Source: Intrasporangium flavum (GTDB taxonomy: Bacteria > Actinomycetota > Actinomycetes > Actinomycetales > Dermatophilaceae). From it: a stretch of DNA of 64,000 bases. A program made the position numbers and the translations under genes. The notes under the pieces are model-generated. The model made no database searches. It was not told where the DNA came from and worked only from the letters and a program-made list of their open reading frames with translations. Location: NCBI RefSeq assembly GCF_001956915.1, contig NZ_MLJO01000017.1:62001-126000 (forward strand), given 5' to 3'. Below, piece by piece: positions 63,135-64,000 of this stretch (position 1 is its first letter; every line of letters starts with the position of its first letter).

Positions 63135-63659
63135 TCAGCCCGCGAGGCCCCACACGCGTCCGGCGTCGGGGTCCCACCGGCGCACCGAGGTGACGGTGCC
63201 GTCGACCGGACGCGTGCGCCCGAGGGCCGCGAGCGCCTCACCCACCTGACGCGAGCCGAGGCCGCGCGCGAGCGTCACGTGCGGAGTCCAGCGTCCGGCG
63301 CGGACCGGCTCGGGCACGTCGGGACAGGCGACCATGGCCTCGGCCACGGCGCCGTGGAGGGCGAGCAGGCCGGCGTCGGGCACGACGAGCCGCGCCAGGA
63401 CGAACCGTCGTGAGCCGAGCACGAGCAGGCCCCCGAGCCGGACCGGCAGCGGCAGGTGCGCGGCGATGCGGTCGGTGAGGCGCCGTTCGACGAAGTCGGG
63501 CACCGCGCTCGCGACCGAGAGCGTCAGGTGCGGCGCGTTGGTCGCCCCCGTGTGGGCCGCCTGGCTGGGCAGGCCCGCGGCGGCGAGCAGCTCCCACTCG
63601 CGACGCACCTCGGCCGAGGTCGCGTCGTCGAGGAGCGCCTCGACCGAGTGGAGGGGCAT
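63135..63659 (-). CDS. 2'-5' RNA ligase/phosphoesterase-family protein
   Basis: 174 aa. Two HxT-type motifs, APHLTLSVAS and TPHVTLARGL, about 105 residues apart mark the 2H phosphoesterase superfamily. Such enzymes hydrolyse cyclic 2',3' or 1'',2'' phosphodiesters or seal 2'-5' RNA. It starts 4 bases after the next gene on the strand, so is probably co-transcribed with it. Confidence 0.85.
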   Translation of the reverse strand: MPLHSVEALLDDATSAEVRREWELLAAAGLPSQAAHTGATNAPHLTLSVASAVPDFVERRLTDRIAAHLPLPVRLGGLLVLGSRRFVLARLVVPDAGLLALHGAVAEAMVACPDVPEPVRAGRWTPHVTLARGLGSRQVGEALAALGRTRPVDGTVTSVRRWDPDAGRVWGLAG

Positions 63660-63663
63660 CGGC

Positions 63664-64000
63664 TCAGGCGGCCCGTTCGGGCTCCGGGGCGGCCTCGAGG
63701 CCGAGGTGCCCGCCGACGAAGGTGCGGATGCGGTCGGTGTGCTCGTCCCACGACCCGGTGTCGGTGCGCACGACGAGGGTGGGCAGCGCGAGGTGCGGGA
63801 GCAGGTCGAGCTCGATCTCGCGCCGGTGGCGCATGGCCTCGACGTGGTCGTCGACGCCGGCCCGGCCCTCGGCGGGGTCGCCGGCGTCGAGGTAGACGAG
63901 CGCGGGCGCGTGGCCGGACACGGAGGAGACGAGGCCGCGGACGTAGGCCTCGAGGACCGACACCGGCTCGTCGAAGCGGGCGACGAAGGCGCCGACCGGG
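63664..64000 (-). CDS. Hypothetical protein, C-terminal part (runs off right edge)
   Basis: At least 112 residues in an open frame that continues beyond base 64000. The visible end reads EAYVRGLVSSVSGHAPALVYLDAGD, HRREIELDLLPHLALPTLVVRTDTGSWDEHTDRI and a final acidic tail. TLVVRTDTGSWDEHTDRIRTF resembles the C-terminal end of P-loop nucleoside kinase-like proteins, where a strand precedes a helix, but no P-loop is inside the window. The name cannot be given. 4-base gap to the 2H phosphoesterase gene. Confidence 0.6.
   Translation of the reverse strand, partial: PVGAFVARFDEPVSVLEAYVRGLVSSVSGHAPALVYLDAGDPAEGRAGVDDHVEAMRHRREIELDLLPHLALPTLVVRTDTGSWDEHTDRIRTFVGGHLGLEAAPEPERAA

Overview
The window is chromosomal DNA of a high-GC Gram-positive bacterium. 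Base composition is well above 70% GC, GTG starts are common, adjacent genes often overlap as ATGA or GTGA, and many genes have a TANNNT-type -10 box 6-7 bases before the start codon with no room for a leader. The gene families (glutamine-dependent NAD synthase, PPOX/F420-type small flavoproteins, FadH-like reductase, Tat-type sugar-binding lipoprotein, DUF4921) point to Actinomycetota, most likely Micrococcales of the Intrasporangiaceae kind. That placement is inference. I see no rRNA, tRNA, IS element, phage gene or CRISPR array.

Layout: 0-5 kb carries an OmpR-type two-component pair (kinase cut by the edge), a divergent Asn/Gly/Gln-rich membrane protein probably controlled by it, and a tripartite hybrid kinase. 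5-13 kb has a VIT-type transporter, a Snf2 ATPase, a zinc alcohol dehydrogenase preceded by a tiny coupled ORF, a GNAT enzyme, NAD synthase and a PPOX protein. 13-16 kb holds a His-rich membrane protein and a PepSY protein, ending at a large nested inverted repeat. 16-24.5 kb contains the threonine degradation genes kbl and tdh on one strand, separated by about 6 kb that includes a translationally coupled pair: a metacaspase-type protease and a large CHAT-domain protease. 24.6-26.5 kb has a Fur-type regulator and a HerA-like ATPase.

26.5-37.3 kb is a galactoside utilisation locus. On the minus strand are a sugar-binding lipoprotein, two ABC permeases and a GH36 alpha-galactosidase. On the plus strand are a GH42 beta-galactosidase, a DeoR-type regulator, galT and galK. 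Both strands have recognisable promoters in the central spacer. The locus would import alpha- and beta-galactosides, hydrolyse them and pass galactose through the Leloir pathway; the ABC ATPase and galE are not here. A GPH-type symporter overlapping a PLP-dependent carboxy-lyase and a lipoprotein follow.

40.7-46.1 kb: Mn-type superoxide dismutase, a SWIM-Snf2 helicase, a thioesterase and a small hypothetical. 46.2-48.6 kb: an arylsulfatase gene broken by a one-base frameshift, next to an intact formylglycine-generating enzyme. 48.6-54.5 kb: SDR, quinone oxidoreductase and GH3 beta-glucosidase operon, divergent from a DUF4921/MOSC pair. 54.6-64 kb: PadR regulator with a small CxxC protein, a Baeyer-Villiger-type monooxygenase, FadH-like reductase, secreted beta-propeller protein, DUF1801 protein, glycosyltransferase, LLM oxidoreductase, 2'-5' RNA ligase-like protein and a partial gene.

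The most unusual items are the caspase/CHAT pair, widespread leaderless promoters, an 11-bp-phased operator array, an over-represented GACGCGTC octamer and the sulfatase frameshift.
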